DNA from: Roseivivax jejudonensis
GTDB lineage: Bacteria > Pseudomonadota > Alphaproteobacteria > Rhodobacterales > Rhodobacteraceae
Reading direction: 5' to 3'
DNA length: 64,000 nucleotides
Assembly: GCF_900172265.1 (NCBI RefSeq)
Contig: NZ_FWFK01000006.1
Location: 1-64,000, forward strand
Both the position numbers and the translations under genes were made by a program. The notes under the pieces were generated by a model. That model was not told the DNA's origin. It did no database searches and saw only the letters and a program-made list of their open reading frames with translations. Of this stretch, positions 62,614 to 64,000 are shown piece after piece. Numbering within the stretch: position 1 is the first letter of the stretch; every line of letters begins with the position of its first letter.

Positions 62614-64000
62614 ACGCGGATCCCCAGGCCCTCGCCGCGCTCGGCCAGGCGGCGCATCTGGTCGCGGCCGGGCAGGTAGGGCGCGGGCCACGCGGTGTCG
62701 TCGTCGCCGAGCGCCGCGGCGGCGTGCAGCGTCCAGTAGGGATCGGCGAGGTGCGGCCGCGCGAGGCAGACGAGATCGGCGCGGCCCGCCATCAGGATGG
62801 AATTGACGTGATCGGGTTCGTAGATGTTGCCGACCGCCATGGTGGGGATGCCCTTGTCGTTGCGGATGCGGTCCGAGAACGGGGTCTGGAACATGCGGCC
62901 GTAGACGGGTTTCGCCTCCACGCTGGTCTGGCCGGCGGAGACGTCGACGATGTCGACGCCGGCGTCGCGGAACATCTGCGCGATCTCGACGGCCTCCTCG
63001 CCCTCGACGCCGCGGTCGCCGACCCAGTCGGTCGCGGAGATCCGCACCGACATCGGTTTGTCCTCGGGCCAGACGGCGCGCATGGCGCGGAACACCTCGA
63101 GCGGGTAGCGCATCCGGTTCTCGAGCGTGCCGCCGTATTCGTCCTCGCGCACGTTGGAGATGGGCGAGATGAACGACGACAGCAGGTAGCCGTGGGCGGC
63201 GTGCAGCTCGATCATGTCGAAGCCCGCGCGATCGGCCATCTCGGCGGCCTTCACGAACTGGTCCGTCACCGCGTCCATGTCGGCGCGGTCCAGTTCCCTG
63301 GGTGGCTCGTGGCCTGCGTCCCACGGGATCGGCGAGGCCGACAGGGTCGGCCAGTTGCCCTCCTTGAGAGGGGCGTCCATCTCCTCCCACCCGAGCTGGG
63401 TCGAGCCCTTGCGGCCGGAATGGCCGATCTGCATGCAGAGCTTGGCATCCGTTTCGGCGTGCACGAAGTCGCACAGGCGTTTCCATTGCGCCTCGTGCTC
63501 GGGGGCGTAGAGGCCCGGGCAGCCGGGAGTGATGCGGCCCTCGGGCGAGACGCAGGTCATCTCGATGTAGACGAGGCCGGCGCCGCCCTTGGCGCGCTCG
63601 GCGTAGTGCGAGAAGTGCCAGTCGGTCGGGCAGCCGTCGACGGCCTTGTACTGCGCCATCGGCGAGACGACGACGCGGTTCTTGAGGCGCATGTCGCGCA
63701 GCTGGAACGGCGCGAACATCGGCGCGCGGTGCACGCCGTTGGCACCGGCCTGCGCCTGGAACCACTCCTCGGCCGAGCGCAGCCAGTCGGCGTCGCGCAG
63801 GCGCAGGTTCTCGTGGCTGATCCGCTGCGACCGGGTGAGCAGCGAGTAGTTGAACTGCACCGGGTCGAGATGGAGGTAGCGCTCCACCTCCTCGAACCAC
63901 TCGGTCGAGTTGCGGGCCGCCGATTGCAGGCGCAGCACGTCGAGGCGCCGCTCCTCCTGGTAGGTCTCGAAGGCCTTTTCCAGCGAGGGCTCCTTCGTCA
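62610..64000 (-). CDS. Salicylyl-CoA 5-hydroxylase / oxidoreductase-type fusion (2-aminobenzoyl-CoA monooxygenase/reductase-like), C-terminal part
   Basis: The frame is open to the window end; a GTG at 63938 is internal, not the start. Visible residues begin with a helical end of a flavin hydroxylase ([16 protein letters not shown]) and continue into an old yellow enzyme/NADH:flavin oxidoreductase domain ([58 protein letters not shown]). This order is that of the fused 2-aminobenzoyl-CoA monooxygenase/reductase, which dearomatises the CoA-bound ring. The N-terminal hydroxylase is beyond the window. Confidence 0.82.
   Translation of the reverse strand, partial: TKEPSLEKAFETYQEERRLDVLRLQSAARNSTEWFEEVERYLHLDPVQFNYSLLTRSQRISHENLRLRDADWLRSAEEWFQAQAGANGVHRAPMFAPFQLRDMRLKNRVVVSPMAQYKAVDGCPTDWHFSHYAERAKGGAGLVYIEMTCVSPEGRITPGCPGLYAPEHEAQWKRLCDFVHAETDAKLCMQIGHSGRKGSTQLGWEEMDAPLKEGNWPTLSASPIPWDAGHEPPRELDRADMDAVTDQFVKAAEMADRAGFDMIELHAAHGYLLSSFISPISNVREDEYGGTLENRMRYPLEVFRAMRAVWPEDKPMSVRISATDWVGDRGVEGEEAVEIAQMFRDAGVDIVDVSAGQTSVEAKPVYGRMFQTPFSDRIRNDKGIPTMAVGNIYEPDHVNSILMAGRADLVCLARPHLADPYWTLHAAAALGDDDTAWPAPYLPGRDQMRRLAERGEGLGIRV

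Noticed and set aside
63266-63938. GTG at 63938 as the start of a stand-alone old yellow enzyme gene
   Set aside because: The frame stays open to the window end, and residues before the OYE domain match the end of a flavin hydroxylase, so the gene is the C-terminal part of a larger fusion.

Overview
This window is high-GC, densely packed DNA that reads as a Rhodobacteraceae-type alphaproteobacterium. The evidence is a complete repABC replication and partition module at 42.7-46.3 kb, two TRAP transporters, TakP-like binding proteins, a DddL-type DMSP lyase and a short intergenic repeat in three copies. The repABC module means the window belongs to a plasmid or chromid. I see no rRNA, tRNA, CRISPR array or insertion sequence.

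Layout. (1) 0-2.9 kb: biotin carboxylase and a pyruvate-carboxylase-type carboxyltransferase. (2) 2.9-20.9 kb: a TRAP transporter, YCII-like protein, CaiB-type CoA transferase and citryl-CoA-lyase-like protein on the minus strand. Divergent from these are an intradiol (hydroxyquinol-type) dioxygenase and IclR regulator, then a Tat-exported amidohydrolase, a dihaem cytochrome c, a MetE-like zinc methyltransferase and an EEP-family hydrolase. Two tandem TakP-like binding proteins converge on a second TRAP system, whose large permease carries a 139-residue tail with five FNFG repeats. (3) 21-23 kb: kynureninase and tryptophan 2,3-dioxygenase; then a vapBC toxin-antitoxin pair. (4) 23.7-42.5 kb: class V aminotransferase, VOC/double-cupin fusion, SDR, metallo-beta-lactamase-fold hydrolase, class I aminotransferase, fused-ferredoxin indolepyruvate oxidoreductase (iorAB), MarR regulator, two PYROXD2/CrtI-like FAD oxidoreductases, a cyclase-family hydrolase and a peptide-type ABC importer. 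A TGCA-N2-TGCA promoter motif links most of these units. (5) 42.7-47.3 kb: repA, repB, antisense ctRNA, repC and dddL, with five copies of a GC-rich palindrome that are probably parS. (6) 47.4-64 kb: a probable aerobic 2-aminobenzoyl-CoA (anthranilate) pathway with ligase, acyl-CoA dehydrogenase, enoyl-CoA hydratase, MarR regulator, Liv-type ABC importer, cupin, FAD monooxygenase, aminotransferase, polar amino acid ABC parts, SDR and the C-terminal half of a salicylyl-CoA 5-hydroxylase/oxidoreductase-type protein cut by the window end.

How it may fit together: kynA and kynU convert tryptophan to anthranilate and alanine (a formamidase is also needed), and region 6 can activate and degrade anthranilate as its CoA thioester. 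A TTCAGGCTTGAA element occurs at the kynA promoter and at the peptide ABC promoter, and related half-sites flank the MarR/Liv promoter, suggesting co-regulation. Region 4 looks like a coherent but unidentified pathway for an aryl amino-acid-like substrate. Functions are from reading motifs and context; no database search was run.
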